From Wurfbainia villosa (Eukaryota; Streptophyta; Magnoliopsida; Zingiberales; Zingiberaceae), in contig CM045998.1 of NCBI GenBank assembly GCA_025175895.1, forward strand, positions 19,267,153-19,331,152: a DNA stretch of 64,000 nucleotides, in the 5' to 3' direction. A program made the translations under genes and the position numbers. How positions within the stretch are numbered: the first letter of the stretch is position 1; each line of letters opens with the position of its first letter. Below the pieces are notes generated by a model. It saw only the letters and a list, made by a program, of their open reading frames with translations, was not told the origin of the DNA and searched no databases. Positions 1 to 9,539 of the stretch are shown piece by piece.

Positions 1-319
1 ACCCAATTTGGAAATTGGGAGAGTGAATAGGATTGCCTCTCTTGAGTGATATGGGACTTATCACTAGGAAGATGGTAGGCATCCTAGATATTTTTAGACC
101 AAGGGGGAGATTGTAAGATCTCATTGGGACATGAGACATTGACCTCCTTGGAGAGAAGACCTTTTTGATGTTAGTCAAAAAGGGGGAGAATGTTTGGGGA
201 AGAACACTTAAGATTACCAATTTGGGATAATTGGTAAGAGATTTGAGTTAGTGTTCTAACTCAATAATTTGTTTGGTTTTATTTGTTTGGTTTTTGTCAA
301 ACATCAAAAAGGGAGAGAT
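1..319 (+). mobile_element. Element F: 3' internal tail (non-coding), 5' part outside window
   Basis: This stretch matches, segment by segment, the sequence just before the 3' LTR of elements A, G and H: the phrases around 'accaagggggagattgtaagatctc', 'catgagacattgacctcc' and 'gttagtcaaaaagggggagaatg' recur in the same order. It ends in a polypurine tract at 306-318 directly before the LTR. It is therefore the 3' end of a gag-only element whose gag lies left of the window. No coding potential is seen. Confidence 0.85.
306..318 (+). promoter_or_regulatory. Polypurine tract of element F
   Basis: AAAAAGGGAGAGA lies one base before the LTR start TGTTGG. In LTR elements this tract resists RNase H and primes plus-strand DNA. 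The same tract sits at the same place in A, B, C, G and H. Confidence 0.85.
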
Positions 320-417
320 TGTTGGTGCAATCGGCCCAGGTCACGATTGACCAGGACTCGAGTTTGGCTCGAGTGGTGTTTTGATGTTTCGACAAAAACA
401 TATGACAATATAATTGT

Positions 418-640
418 CAAGGAAAGTCCAAGCATGGGTCTTGGCAAATGGAAAGTCCAAGCATGGTCTTGGCATGGAAAGTCTAACATGGGTTAGCATT
501 TGAAGTCCAAGGGGTTTAATATTGGCGGCGTAAAGTCCAAGCGGTAGTCTTGGCAGCATAAGTCCAATGGTTGGCGGCGTAAAGTCCAAGCGGAGTCTTG
601 GCGGCATAAGTCCAATGTGCCTTGGCGGTGTAGACACCGT
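418..640 (+). repeat. Short stem-loop array in U3 of F
   Basis: About eight imperfect units of 25-32 bp read AAAGTCCAAG-N6..9-CTTGGCA. Within each unit CCAAG and CTTGG can pair as a 5-bp stem with a small loop. The array lies upstream of the TATA box, so it belongs to the promoter-bearing U3 region. Confidence 0.8.
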
Positions 641-1177
641 TAGCATGACATAGCCGACGAAAGCACCTGAAGGCTAGCGCGATGGATGAACAAGTCATGG
701 ATGACTTGGAGGGATCCGAGAGGCGTGAGGTTGATGGAGGTGGCTAGAAGGCTTAGGTCTAGGCTAAGGGTGGTCTAGCAAGTATGGGGGAACCATATTT
801 GAGTTAAAACCTCATGATTGAGGTGTGCCAATCGACTGGTGCCATGTGGCAGTCGACTGGACCGAGTCAACTAGGGTTTGACTGCGGGTTATGGCCTAGC
901 GATTTCGCCAGGTGGGCGGCGATCGATGAGCTCAGCGATCGTGATCATGTGATCAGTCGACTGATGCTCGAGAATTCGGCCACAGAATGGAGTTGAGACT
1001 CGACTGGTCGAGTGAGGACTCCATCAGTCGACTGATGGTCACAATCAGTCGACTGATGGTAGTTCCGTTGGACTTATCCAATGTGGAACTAGCCGTTGTC
1101 TCACGACAACAGTGGCATCAGTCGACTGATGGTCCCGATCAGTCGACTGATAGACTTTTTCCAGCACAGGTTGAAGC

Positions 1178-1185
1178 TATATATA
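1178..1185 (+). promoter_or_regulatory. Candidate TATA box of F LTR
   Basis: TATATATA is followed by GAGCTCGTG, at the position where the other LTRs carry TATAAAA or a degenerate version. It follows directly after the CAGTCGACTG cluster. The transcription start (U3/R border) would be expected about 30 bp downstream. Confidence 0.55.
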
Positions 1186-1680
1186 GAGCTCGTGATGGAG
1201 GAAAAAGAATCGGTTCTTGAGGGCTATTGGGGCGATTTGTTGGTGCAAATCAGGTCTCCAAGTGCAAGCAAGCAACCAAGCATTCAAGCAATCAAAACAA
1301 GTGTTGTAAAGTCTTTTCTTTACTTGTATTTCATATTCATTATTGTAATTGCTTGTATTTGTATCTTATTGTTGTAAGATTACTTGTAAGGGGTTTCTCC
1401 ACCCTTGACTTGTGTCAAGAAGGAGTTTTATTGGTTAGTGGTGTTTGTTGCATCGCTAGGGTTCGTACGAACCCAATCCGTGGAGTAGGAACTGGTTCGG
1501 TTCCGAACCATGTTATATGCTCTTGTTGTGATTTGTGTTGTGTCCATTTCGTTATTGCTTTTATCATTATATATATTCCACTGCGCTAACGAAATTGTAG
1601 ACATGAACGAGATTGAATTCCATCCACGATCGGGCGAAACGCTATTCACCCCCCCTCTAGCCGTTCCAATATTCCTAACA

Positions 1681-2344
1681 GCCTGATGCTACGTATATCG
1701 TAAGCTTGGGCATTTCACACGCGAGTGTCATGAGCGAAAGGCAAATCTTTCTTCTTTACATTGTTTGAGTTAAGTGTCATCTAATTTGATATTCACTAAC
1801 TCTTCTCCTTTATGGATTGTAGACTCAGGAGCCACAGACCATGTAGCTTGAGATAGGAGTGCTTATGTAGATTTTTGTCGTAGTAGACCACATGCGAGAA
1901 TGCTATATGTAGGGAATTGGGCATTCGTGAAGGTGAGAGGAATTTACAATTGCAAGCTGATGCTACAAAGTAATCAAGTCATGTATCTCCATGATGTGTT
2001 GTATGCTCTAGAGATTAGATGAAATCTAGTTTTTGTTTGTAATCTAGACCAATTAGGATATAATGTTTGTATAGAAAACTCTAATGTTTCTATCTCATAT
2101 GACAATTCTTTAATATGTTCCGGAATAGTCCATGAAGGACTTTTATGCACTAAACTTAATTTTATTTCATGGGTCTTATCCTACGTCTTCTATTGTCATT
2201 GCATATGATAGTATAGTGGATGATGTGAGTATACGACATAATAGACTTTGTCAATAGGGCAAGAGAGGAAGGGTCGGTTAATAGCATGTGGCACGTTAGG
2301 GTAGCTAACCAAGGTTGAGTTGCCCTTGTATAAGTTTTTCCTAG
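1681..2344 (+). pseudogene. Element E: Copia gag end and protease region, broken (part 1)
   Basis: Reading from 1690, a CCHC-type knuckle is visible, C-Y-V-Y-R-K-L-G-H-F-T-R-E-C, in which the second cysteine has become tyrosine. From about 1814 the Copia protease start WIVDSGATDHV is seen, with the catalytic D-S-G intact. The frame then continues, with stops (TGA soon after DHVA, TGA after ALEIR), to a pre-integrase segment around 2270-2344 (MWHVRV). The gene is interrupted by element C at 2345 and resumes at 22938 with the segment that normally follows (FEKAVLVHSNICGPM). E is the oldest layer of this nest and is non-functional. Confidence 0.85.
2340..2344 (+). other. Target-site duplication of element C (left copy, CCTAG)
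   Basis: CCTAG immediately precedes the LTR start TGTTGG at 2345 and is repeated at 22938-22942 immediately after the LTR end TTCTTAACA. A 5-bp duplication is standard for Copia integrases and shows that C is one insertion 20.6 kb apart in present coordinates. Confidence 0.93.
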
Positions 2345-2664
2345 TGTTGGTGCAATCGGCACATGTCATGATTGACCATACTCGAGTTTGACTCGAGCAA
2401 TATTTTGATGTTCGACAAAACGTATGACAATGTAATTGTCATGGGAAGTCCAAGTCTTGTGTACTTGGCATAAAAAGTCCAATCCTTGGGTATTTGGCAT
2501 GGAAAGTTCAAGTCATGGGTACTTGGCAATTGAAAAATTCAAGCATGGGTCTTGGCATTTGGGAAAGTCCAAGGGTATGATATTGGCTGCGTAAAGTTCA
2601 AGCTATAGTCTTGGCAGCATAAGTTCAATATTTAGCGGCGTAAAGTCCAAGCGTATGTCTTGGT
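2345..2664 (+). repeat. C 5' LTR, segment 1 of 3
   Basis: This is the start of the LTR with terminal motifs and stem-loop units. It aligns with the 3' LTR of C from 21534. It breaks at 2664 where element B has inserted, and the next bases of the same LTR are found at 8796. Confidence 0.92.
2660..2664 (+). other. Target-site duplication of element B (left copy, TTGGT)
   Basis: TTGGT directly precedes B's left edge TGTTGGG and recurs at 8791-8795 directly after B's right edge CACCAACA. Removing B and one copy restores an LTR reading that matches C's 3' LTR around 21845. Confidence 0.93.
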
Positions 2665-3134
2665 TGTTGGGCGATCGATACGGCCCGCTAGAGGGGGGTG
2701 AATAGCCCTCGTTCGTTGGATGTCGTAATTCGTTCATTCTCGTGTGCTTGTCTACAATTGTCGTTAATATACGCAGCGGAATAACAATAGAAATAACAAC
2801 AATACAAGCACAATCAAGACACAAGCATATACGTGGTTCGGAACCTAATGGTTCCTACTCCACGGGCCGAGCTCTAGTTATGCGCACGACACTAACTATA
2901 ACACTCCTTCTCGACAACACGTCGGAGGTGGAGAAACCTCTCACAAGCAATTACAATGTAATATAGAAATACAAGCAAATACATAAATACAATACACAAG
3001 AAAACTTTCACCGATTGCTTTGATCGCTTTGCTTGTTGCTTGCTTTGATTGGCTCTTGAAGGACTGGAATGCAGCAGCAATTCTCCTCCAATAGCTCCAC
3101 AAAAACCATTGCAAAAACCTCCATCTCGAGCTCC

Positions 3135-3141
3135 TTTTATA
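3135..3141 (-). promoter_or_regulatory. TATA box, B 3' LTR
   Basis: TTTTATA on the plus strand reads TATAAAA on the minus strand, within GGTTATAAAAGGAGCTC. The palindrome cluster lies just upstream in element orientation. The identical box is at 7822-7828 in the partner LTR. Confidence 0.7.
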
Positions 3142-3629
3142 ACCTGCATCGAGCTATTTTCGTGCCTAGAAGTCGACTGCCAAAAGACCCCAGTCGACTG
3201 CCCCTGTAGCCATTGTCTCACAACGGCCAGATCCACGTCAGACAAGTTCCAACGGATCACCTACCAGTCGACTGATGATGCCCATCAGTCGACTGGTGAC
3301 CTAGTAGTCGACTGCCCTATCGGCTACGGAGCGTTCTGTGCTCGCGACACTCCCATCGATCGCCATACTCTAGCCGATCATTGCCGACATCGGGCCGATC
3401 ACAAGACATGGCGGATCGCGCTAAGCACAAAACCCTAGCCTTACACCAGTCGAACCCAAGTCGACTTGGACCAGTCGAACCGGCACCTATGCCAGTCGAC
3501 TGACATCGGGCAAAACCTTAAACATCAAGTTTGAGTCTCCGACACTCAGTCTTAGCCACTTGGCCAAGTCCACCTTATCCCTCATGGAGTTCCCCACCGA
3601 AGCTCTCTTCCCTTGGCCTACGTCCCTCG

Positions 3630-3950
3630 GATGTGCCAAGCGCACGGCTTCGCAACGCCATCCTTCACGTCTCATACCCTAGAAGTATGCTTCCCCTTGG
3701 GCTCACTCCATTCGCTCCCCGTCCGGCGGTCCCTCGGATGCACCAAGCGCACGACTTCACAATGCCATCCTTCACCGACTCAAGGACCCGAGCCTAGTGA
3801 ACTTGCTAAGTTCTCAAGACTTCCCATATGCACTAAGCGCACGGCTTCGCAATGCATTTCTCACCAAGCACCAAGCGCACGGCTTCGCAATGCTTTGGAT
3901 TTCCCATGCCAAGCACTAAGCGCACGACTTCGCAATGCTTTGGACTTTCC
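3630..3950 (-). repeat. B-type U3 stem-loop array (AAGC-GCACG-GCTT units), left LTR
   Basis: Five or more spaced copies of CCAAGCGCACGGCTTCGCAA, some with CTAAGCGCACGACTTCGC, occur between about 3637 and 3940, interleaved with CTTGG/CCAAG words. Each unit can fold with the stem AAGC/GCTT. The sequence differs from the array in A, G and H, but it lies in the same place and has the same short stem-loop design. Confidence 0.8.
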
Positions 3951-4128
3951 TATGCCAAGGCTTCCCCCTTGGACTTCCACACCAAGCTCCATGCTTGGAT
4001 TTTCCATGCCAACCCCATGTTGGACTTTCCCATGACAATCCCATGTCATGAGTTTTGTCTATTATCAAAATACTATCAAGGTACTGCTCGAGTCAAACTC
4101 AAGTCAACCTGGGTCGATTGCACCAACA

Positions 4129-4142
4129 ATCTCCCCCTTTTT
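4129..4142 (-). promoter_or_regulatory. Polypurine tract of B
   Basis: On the minus strand this reads AAAAAGGGGGAGAT, directly against the 3' LTR start TGTTGG, and is preceded by the conserved CATCAA. Confidence 0.9.
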
Positions 4143-5705
4143 GATGATTGACAAAACTACCATCTCAAGTCTACCAATTCTCCCATATTGGCAATTCTCA
4201 TATCCCAAATGAGAATTCCAAACCTAATTGATAACTTGGTAACTTCTCCCCCTTTTTGACATTACATAAAAAAGGTCCTCCCCAAGGGTATGAATGTCTC
4301 ATATCCCAATGAGATCTTACAATCTCTCCCTTGGAGGAACACATGCCTACAATCTTTCTAGTGATCCCATATCACTTAAAGAGAGGCAACCCAATTTTCC
4401 TCCCATGAGGAAATACACATCCATCTTCCAATGATGGATACCTCCCCCTAGAGGCTTGCTCCCCCTTGATCATTGCACCAACAATGTCCTTGGAGAGTCC
4501 CTAAGCCAATAGGAACATTAAACCAAAACAAAATTAAGACAAAGTTCAAAAATGAACTCTCATCCACCTTAAAATTGATACTCACCCTCAACCCAACTCC
4601 TAATCCATATCCAATGAATTTCCACCCTCTCTAATGCTCTCCCAAGCATATCCTAGGGTTAGGAGTGGTTAGGGGACCTTAACCTAGTTGAACATGGGCC
4701 TAACCAACAAGATTTACCCGAAATCATCTTGGGCAGTCAACTGAAATTAGAAATCAGTTGGCTGCCACCCTCATCGATCGCGCCATCCATGGCGATCGAT
4801 AATCATTCGATTTGATTTGACATTCGAAATGAATTTCCGAAATTCATAAGTAAATATACATAAGTTTAAAATTCTTGAAATTTGGTATGTATATTACTTA
4901 TCATAAACACTATGGGTGAAAAATATTGGAAAATTATTTTACCCATTAAATTAGGAGATTGATACAAAGTCCAAAATTTAAAAAAAGCTTCAATAAAGAG
5001 CCCTCTCGGTATCATCCCATTCAATGGTGATAGCTATCAAAAGATAGGCTTCACCAAGGTTTTTCAAAATGTTTTTCAAACCTTTATTTTCTTTTTCCTA
5101 AACATCTCACCAATATCTAGATGTGTAAAAACACATACAAGTTAAATTTTTGTGAGATGTGGGTTTTGTTTTGTTTATGTTCTAATGCCTATTTCTAGGC
5201 AATATTATTTGATTCCCATCAAATCATGCCATAGTCCTTAATTTCATTTTAATTTATGCATGATGATGATTATGGCATAGATATGATATAAGTAAAACCA
5301 TATGCCAATATCATGATGTCATGGCATGTGAATGAGATCTAGGCATACATGACATCTAAATATAAATCTAAACATGATCATGACATTTTTATAGATAAGA
5401 ATGAAGATGATGTCATGACATGGCAAGGCAAACAAATCATGGCAACTAAAATATACTAAGGTATAGAATACCTAAGTGTTAAAATCAATTTGCCATTTCT
5501 AGAGATTAAACCAATTTTGCCTTAATGTCATTCATCTCCCTAGTGTGCCAAAAACCCAAAATGGCACACCATGACTTCTATGACCTAATTGTGTCAATTT
5601 AAATCATTTTTAACTTCTCAAACCATATTGGCACACCCTAATGTGTCAACTCACAATGACTAGGTTAACCACCCATCCACTTAGGGTTGACACACCCTAA
5701 CCCAT
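4143..5705 (-). mobile_element. B conserved non-coding region between gag and 3' LTR
   Basis: No long reading frame is present. In element orientation this 1.56-kb stretch follows the same order as in A, G and H: a segment after the gag stop with 'tttagggtgtg', a cluster of TCATGAC/ATGTCATG words (about 5280-5420), the hairpin CTATC...GATAG (near 5030), an LTR-start-like word 'ttgttggtgcaatg' (about 4470-4485) and several extra purine tracts. Conservation without coding suggests either a needed RNA signal or simple shared descent. Confidence 0.8.
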
Positions 5706-7286
5706 TTAGCATGAATCAATCACGCTCTTAGGAACCCAATATCTATTGGAGCTCCTTGGGTTAACAAGGTATTCCCTAGGGATAACTTCCCTAGATATCT
5801 TTCTAATGACCCTTTTTGGCTTTGAAGCCTTAGTCAAATGGGTCTTACTTGGGTCAACTCTAGAGGTGACTCCTCCATTGACCTTCTTAGTGGCTTTTTT
5901 GGTTTTCCTTAAGTCCTTAGCCACTAAGCACACACCATGACTAGTCTTAGGGATGACTTCCCTATTAGCCTTGGTTTTCCTAGACCTAGAAATAGTTCCA
6001 TAATTAAATGGAACATTATGATAAGTCTTCTTGGGCTTAGGTTTGTGACCCAAACCTTCCTTGCCCTTAGACCGTTTTTGAACCTTAGGTCTTGACTTTT
6101 GGGCATTATACCCTAGAATTGAATTTTCTATGATTCTAAGGGCTTTCTCCATTCTCTCAAGTCTTGACCTCAAGACTTGGTTCTTTAGCTCTAATTTTCC
6201 CATTTTTGAATTTTCATTAGGTTTTTGGGAAGGCCTCTTCTTCTTAGGCATGTGCCTAGACTTTTTGGGATTAATACCCAAATTTTCTTCTACTCTCCTA
6301 ATTGACTCCCTAGGCAAGATATTTCTAGAATTATGAGTCCTAGGTTTGTCTTTAGTCATATGAACATGCTTGACACCTAAGCAATAAATCTTATTGTTTC
6401 TCCTAGCATGCTTTTCATTAACAATAGCAAGAGAGCTAAAATAATTCTTAGCATGTTTTTTAACTCTAGGAATTAAAGGTGCATTAAATAAATTTACCTT
6501 AGGGTTAGCTTTAGGAGCTCCCCCTACATGAGTTGCACCTTCTTGCCCTTTCTTCCTCCCCCTAGGGCATTGGCTTCGATAGTGTCCATTTTGGTTGCAT
6601 TTAAAGCACACAATGTGCTCTTTGCTCTTGATTTTGGGAACATCGGCATCCTTTGACTTTGGATTGAATTTTGATGTTGATGCCTTTTCCTTAGCCAATT
6701 TAGGGCATTTGCTCTTGTAATGCCCCTTCTCCCTACACTCAAAGCATATTATGTGATTTTTTTTTAAAATTACAACACTTGAGTTACCTAGGGAGTTGGT
6801 GGAGGCCTCTTCACTTCTTCCGGAGGTAGAAGCTTCATTTTGATCTTGCTCCGGAATCGAAATCCTTTCCTCCCCCTCAACGCTAGAGGTGGAGGTCTCC
6901 ACCAAGTCATCCACATCTTCAAAAGTGGATGGTGATTCTTCTTCGACATTCTCCTCTACTTGTGCCGATTGGAAACTTTCTTGAAATTTCATTATCTTCT
7001 CCCATAATTCCCTTGCATCCCTATAATCACCCAATCTAGACCAAATAGTGCTAGGTAACAAATCACTAATCAATTTAATTACCTCGAGATTTGTCTTGAA
7101 GTTCTTGATTTGGTCTTGGGTCCACTTTGATTTTTCAATGGGCTTGTTGTGTTTGTCCCTAGGCATCTCAAAACTATTTTCTATAATAATCATATAATCA
7201 AAATCAGTTTCGAGATATACCTCCATCCGTTTCTTCCACCAAGCAAAATCTCCATCGAATTTCGGTGGATGGATGAAGCCGGCCAT
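5706..7286 (-). CDS. Gag-like protein of element B, intact (526 aa)
   Basis: This is the only undamaged gag of this family in the window. The start ATG at 7286 is the first in frame after the primer site, which lies about 45 bp upstream. Residues about 8-100 read like the UBN2/DUF4219 gag core (PPKFDGDFAWWKKRMEVYL, later DARELWEKIMKF). An acidic Ser/Glu-rich linker follows (about 105-165), then two CCHC zinc knuckles at about residues 181-194 (CFECREKGHYKSKC) and 227-240 (CFKCNQNGHYRSQC), a Lys/Arg-rich stretch, a leucine-containing helix of coiled-coil type (about 370-395), and a basic C-terminus ending NRYWVPKSVIDSC. In Copia elements gag binds the RNA and forms the particle. Here the gene stops at the motif WVPK, which in full elements leads into protease. 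The role is inferred from family resemblance. Confidence 0.9.
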   Translation of the reverse strand: MAGFIHPPKFDGDFAWWKKRMEVYLETDFDYMIIIENSFEMPRDKHNKPIEKSKWTQDQIKNFKTNLEVIKLISDLLPSTIWSRLGDYRDARELWEKIMKFQESFQSAQVEENVEEESPSTFEDVDDLVETSTSSVEGEERISIPEQDQNEASTSGRSEEASTNSLGNSSVVILKKNHIICFECREKGHYKSKCPKLAKEKASTSKFNPKSKDADVPKIKSKEHIVCFKCNQNGHYRSQCPRGRKKGQEGATHVGGAPKANPKVNLFNAPLIPRVKKHAKNYFSSLAIVNEKHARRNNKIYCLGVKHVHMTKDKPRTHNSRNILPRESIRRVEENLGINPKKSRHMPKKKRPSQKPNENSKMGKLELKNQVLRSRLERMEKALRIIENSILGYNAQKSRPKVQKRSKGKEGLGHKPKPKKTYHNVPFNYGTISRSRKTKANREVIPKTSHGVCLVAKDLRKTKKATKKVNGGVTSRVDPSKTHLTKASKPKRVIRKISREVIPREYLVNPRSSNRYWVPKSVIDSC

Positions 7287-7329
7287 TTGTAGTGCTCTCG
7301 CGGTGGTTAGTCCTTGAAGAGCGACCTCG

Positions 7330-7341
7330 GCTCTGATACCA
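7330..7341 (-). promoter_or_regulatory. Primer-binding site of B (tRNA-iMet type)
   Basis: On the minus strand this is TGGTATCAGAGC, two bases after the 5' LTR end CCCAACA. It is complementary to the 3' end of plant initiator methionine tRNA, the usual minus-strand primer of plant Copia elements. Confidence 0.92.
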
Positions 7342-7821
7342 CTTGTTGGGCGATCGATACGGCCGACTAGAGGGGGGTGAATAGCCCTCGTTCGTTGGAT
7401 GTCGTAATTCGTTCGTTCTCGTGTGCTTGTCTACAATTGTCGTTAATATACGCAGCGGAATAACAATAGAAATAACAACAATACAAGCACAATCAATACA
7501 CAAGCATATACGTGGTTCGGAACCGAATGGTTCCTACTCCACGGGCGAGCTCACCGAGCTCTAGTTATGTGCACGACACTAACTATAACACTCCTTCTTG
7601 ACAACACGTCGGAGGTGGAGAAATCTCTCACAAGCAATTACAATGTAATATAGAAATACAAGCAAATACACAAATACAATACACAAGAAAACTTTCACCG
7701 ATTGCTTTGATCGCTTTGCTTGTTGCTTGCTTTGATTGGCTCTTGAAGGACTGGAATGCAGCAGCAATTCCCCTCCAATAGCTCCACAAAAACCATTGCA
7801 AAAACCTCCATCTCGAGCTCC

Positions 7822-7828
7822 TTTTATA
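7822..7828 (-). promoter_or_regulatory. TATA box, B 5' LTR
   Basis: TATAAAA on the minus strand, 480 bp before the start of the internal region in element orientation. It would drive the genomic RNA and gag mRNA of B. The stem-loop array and palindromes lie upstream of it. Confidence 0.72.
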
Positions 7829-8289
7829 ACCTGCATCGAACTATTTTCGCGCCTAGCACGATCGCCAAAGGCCCCCGATCATTGCCCAGCCGTTGTCTCA
7901 CAACGGCCAGATCCACGTCAGACAAGTTCCAACGGATCACCTACCAGTCGACTGATGATGCCCATCAGTCGACTGGTGACCTAGTAGTCGACTGCCCAGT
8001 CGGCTACGGAGCATTCTGTGCTCGCGACACTCCCATCACGATCATTGCCATATTCGGCGATCATTGCCGTCGATATCGATCGATCACAAGATATGGCCGA
8101 TCACAAGATCTATGGCCGATCGCCAAGCACAAAACTCCTAGTCTTACACCGTCGACATGGACCACCGAACCGCACCTATGCAAACATCAAGTTTGAGCCT
8201 CCGGCACTCAGTCTTAGCCACTTGGCCAAGTCCACCTTATCCCTCATGGAGTTCCCCACCGAAGCTCTCTTCCCTCGACCTACGTCCCT

Positions 8290-8610
8290 CGGATGCGCCA
8301 AGCGCACGGCTTCGCAATGCCATCCTTCGCGTCTCATACCCTAGAAGTATGCTTCCCCTTGAGCTCACTCCATTCACTCCCCATCCGGCGGTCCCTCGGA
8401 TGCACCAAGCGCATGGCTTCGCAATGCCATCCTTCACCGACTCAAGGACCCGAGCCTAGTGAACTTGCCAAGTTCTCAAGACTTCCCACATGCACCAAGT
8501 GCACGGCTTCACAATGTATTTCTCACCAAGCACCAAGCGCATGGCTTCGCAATATTTTGGATTTCCCATGTCAAGCACCAAGCGCACGGCTTCGCAATGC
8601 TTTGGACTTT
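8290..8610 (-). repeat. B-type U3 stem-loop array, right LTR
   Basis: This has the same spaced AAGCGCACGGCTTCGC units as the left LTR, in the same order and with small differences (GCGCATGGCTTCGC, GTGCACGGCTTCAC). Confidence 0.8.
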
Positions 8611-8790
8611 CCCATGCCAAGGCTTCCCCCTTGGACTTCCACACCAAGCTCCATGCTTGGATTTTCCATGCCAACCCCATGTTGGACTTTTCCATGACAA
8701 TCCCATGTCATGAGTTTTGTCTATTATCAAAATACTATCAAGGTACTGCTCGAGTCAAACTCGAGTCAACCTGGGCCGATTGCACCAACA

Positions 8791-8795
8791 TTGGT
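8791..8795 (+). other. Target-site duplication of element B (right copy, TTGGT)
   Basis: TTGGT directly follows CACCAACA and pairs with 2660-2664. Confidence 0.93.
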
Positions 8796-9433
8796 AGCGT
8801 AAGCCCAAATATGCCTTGGCAGTATAGACCCGGTTAGTATGACAATAGCCGATGAAAGCACTTAAAGACTAGCATATGGATGAACAAGTCATGGATGACT
8901 TAGAAGGATCCAATAGGTATGAGGCTGATGGAAGTGGCTAGAAGGCTTAGGTCTAAGCTAAGGGTGGTCTATCAAGTATGAGGGCATCATACTTGGTGTT
9001 AAACCTCATTGTTGAGGTTTATCAGTCGACTGAGGTATTGGACAGTCGACTGGTCGAGTGTTTAACACTCAGAAGTCGAGTTGACTCAAGGGAAATCAAC
9101 TGTGATTATGACCAGTCGACTGCTCGGTAGTCGACTAGAGGCTAGATTGTTGAATGTGCTCTGGCAATCGATTGGAGGGATTTTCAGTCGACTGGCCATG
9201 GGGCATTCGACAACTATGGATGGTAGTTGATTGCTACTTGTGGACACGAGCACAAAAAACTCGGTAGATGACTGAGTAGTCGACTATGGGCTTGGCAGTC
9301 GACTGTTGGTAATGACAGTCAACTGCCAATGTATCCGTTGGCCGGAATATCAACATGGATTAAGTCCGTTGTGAGACAACAATACTGTAGGTAGTCGACT
9401 GGTGCCTTTGGGCAGTCAACTGTCAGGCGAAAA
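8796..9433 (+). repeat. C 5' LTR, segment 2 of 3
   Basis: It continues the LTR broken at 2664 and matches C's 3' LTR from about 21846. It holds a dense set of CAGTCGACTG words and variants (about 9020-9425). It ends GGCGAAAA where A is inserted, and the following LTR bases are at 16194. Confidence 0.92.
9429..9433 (+). other. Target-site duplication of element A (left copy, GAAAA)
   Basis: GAAAA precedes TGTTGG at 9434 and is repeated at 16189-16193 after CTCCAACA. Joining the flanks restores 'gaaaattcaggtcac', which is found uninterrupted in C's 3' LTR near 22418. Confidence 0.93.
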
Positions 9434-9520
9434 TGTTGGTGCAATCGGCCCAGGTCAGGTCACGATTGACCAGGACTCGAGTTTGACTCGAGTGATGTTT
9501 TGATGTTTCGACAAAAACAT

Positions 9521-9539
9521 ATGACAATGTAATTGTCAT
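9521..9539 (+). repeat. Perfect 8-bp hairpin near LTR start
   Basis: ATGACAAT-GTA-ATTGTCAT is an inverted repeat with a 3-nt loop, about 90 bp inside the LTR. The same hairpin is in A's 3' LTR (about 14771), D (about 19306) and C (near 2425, where one base differs). In F and H it is present with one-base changes. Confidence 0.75.

Larger units (their letters stand above)
320..1680 (+). repeat. 3' LTR of element F
   Basis: It begins TGTTGGTGCAATCGG after the polypurine tract and ends CTATTCACCCCCCC...CTAACA at 1680, where Copia pol sequence of element E begins at once. Length is 1361 bp. It has the common plan of this superfamily: terminal palindromes, an array of CCAAG/CTTGG stem-loops (about 418-640), CAGTCGACTG palindromes (about 820-1150), a TATA box at 1178, then an R/U5 part with 'ccgtggagtaggaac' and the conserved end. 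The expected 5-bp duplication at its right edge would be GCCTG (1681-1685), but the left partner lies outside the window. Confidence 0.9.
2665..4128 (-). repeat. B 3' LTR
   Basis: It begins (plus-strand view) TGTTGGGCGATCG and ends GATTGCACCAACA. The matching 5' LTR at 7344-8790 is closely similar. The differences cluster between about 3170 and 3500, where this copy has AGTCGACTG words and the partner has CGATCG or GATCATTG words. Length is 1464 bp against 1447 bp in the partner. Confidence 0.92.
2665..8790 (-). mobile_element. Element B: complete gag-only LTR retrotransposon (TR-GAG type)
   Basis: Read on the minus strand it has: 5' LTR (8790-7344), tRNA-iMet primer site (7341-7330), an intact gag of 526 codons (7286-5706), about 1.6 kb of non-coding DNA, a polypurine tract (4142-4129) and 3' LTR (4128-2665). 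It is flanked by TTGGT duplications. It has no pol domain, so any mobility would depend on enzymes made by another element. It is 6126 bp long and inserted in the U3 of C's 5' LTR, opposite in orientation to C. Confidence 0.93.
7344..8790 (-). repeat. B 5' LTR
   Basis: This is the partner of 2665-4128, with the same ends. It contains the TATA box at 7822-7828, the AAGC-GCACG-GCTT array at about 8290-8610 and a region rich in CGATCG/GATCATTG words (about 7855-8120), where the other LTR carries several CAGTCGACTG words. Confidence 0.92.

Noticed and set aside
3531..4151. Plus-strand frames rich in SARLRN and similar repeats (also 8157-8837)
   Set aside because: They are translations of the AAGCGCACGGCTTCGC array of B's LTRs; the true gene of B is on the minus strand.
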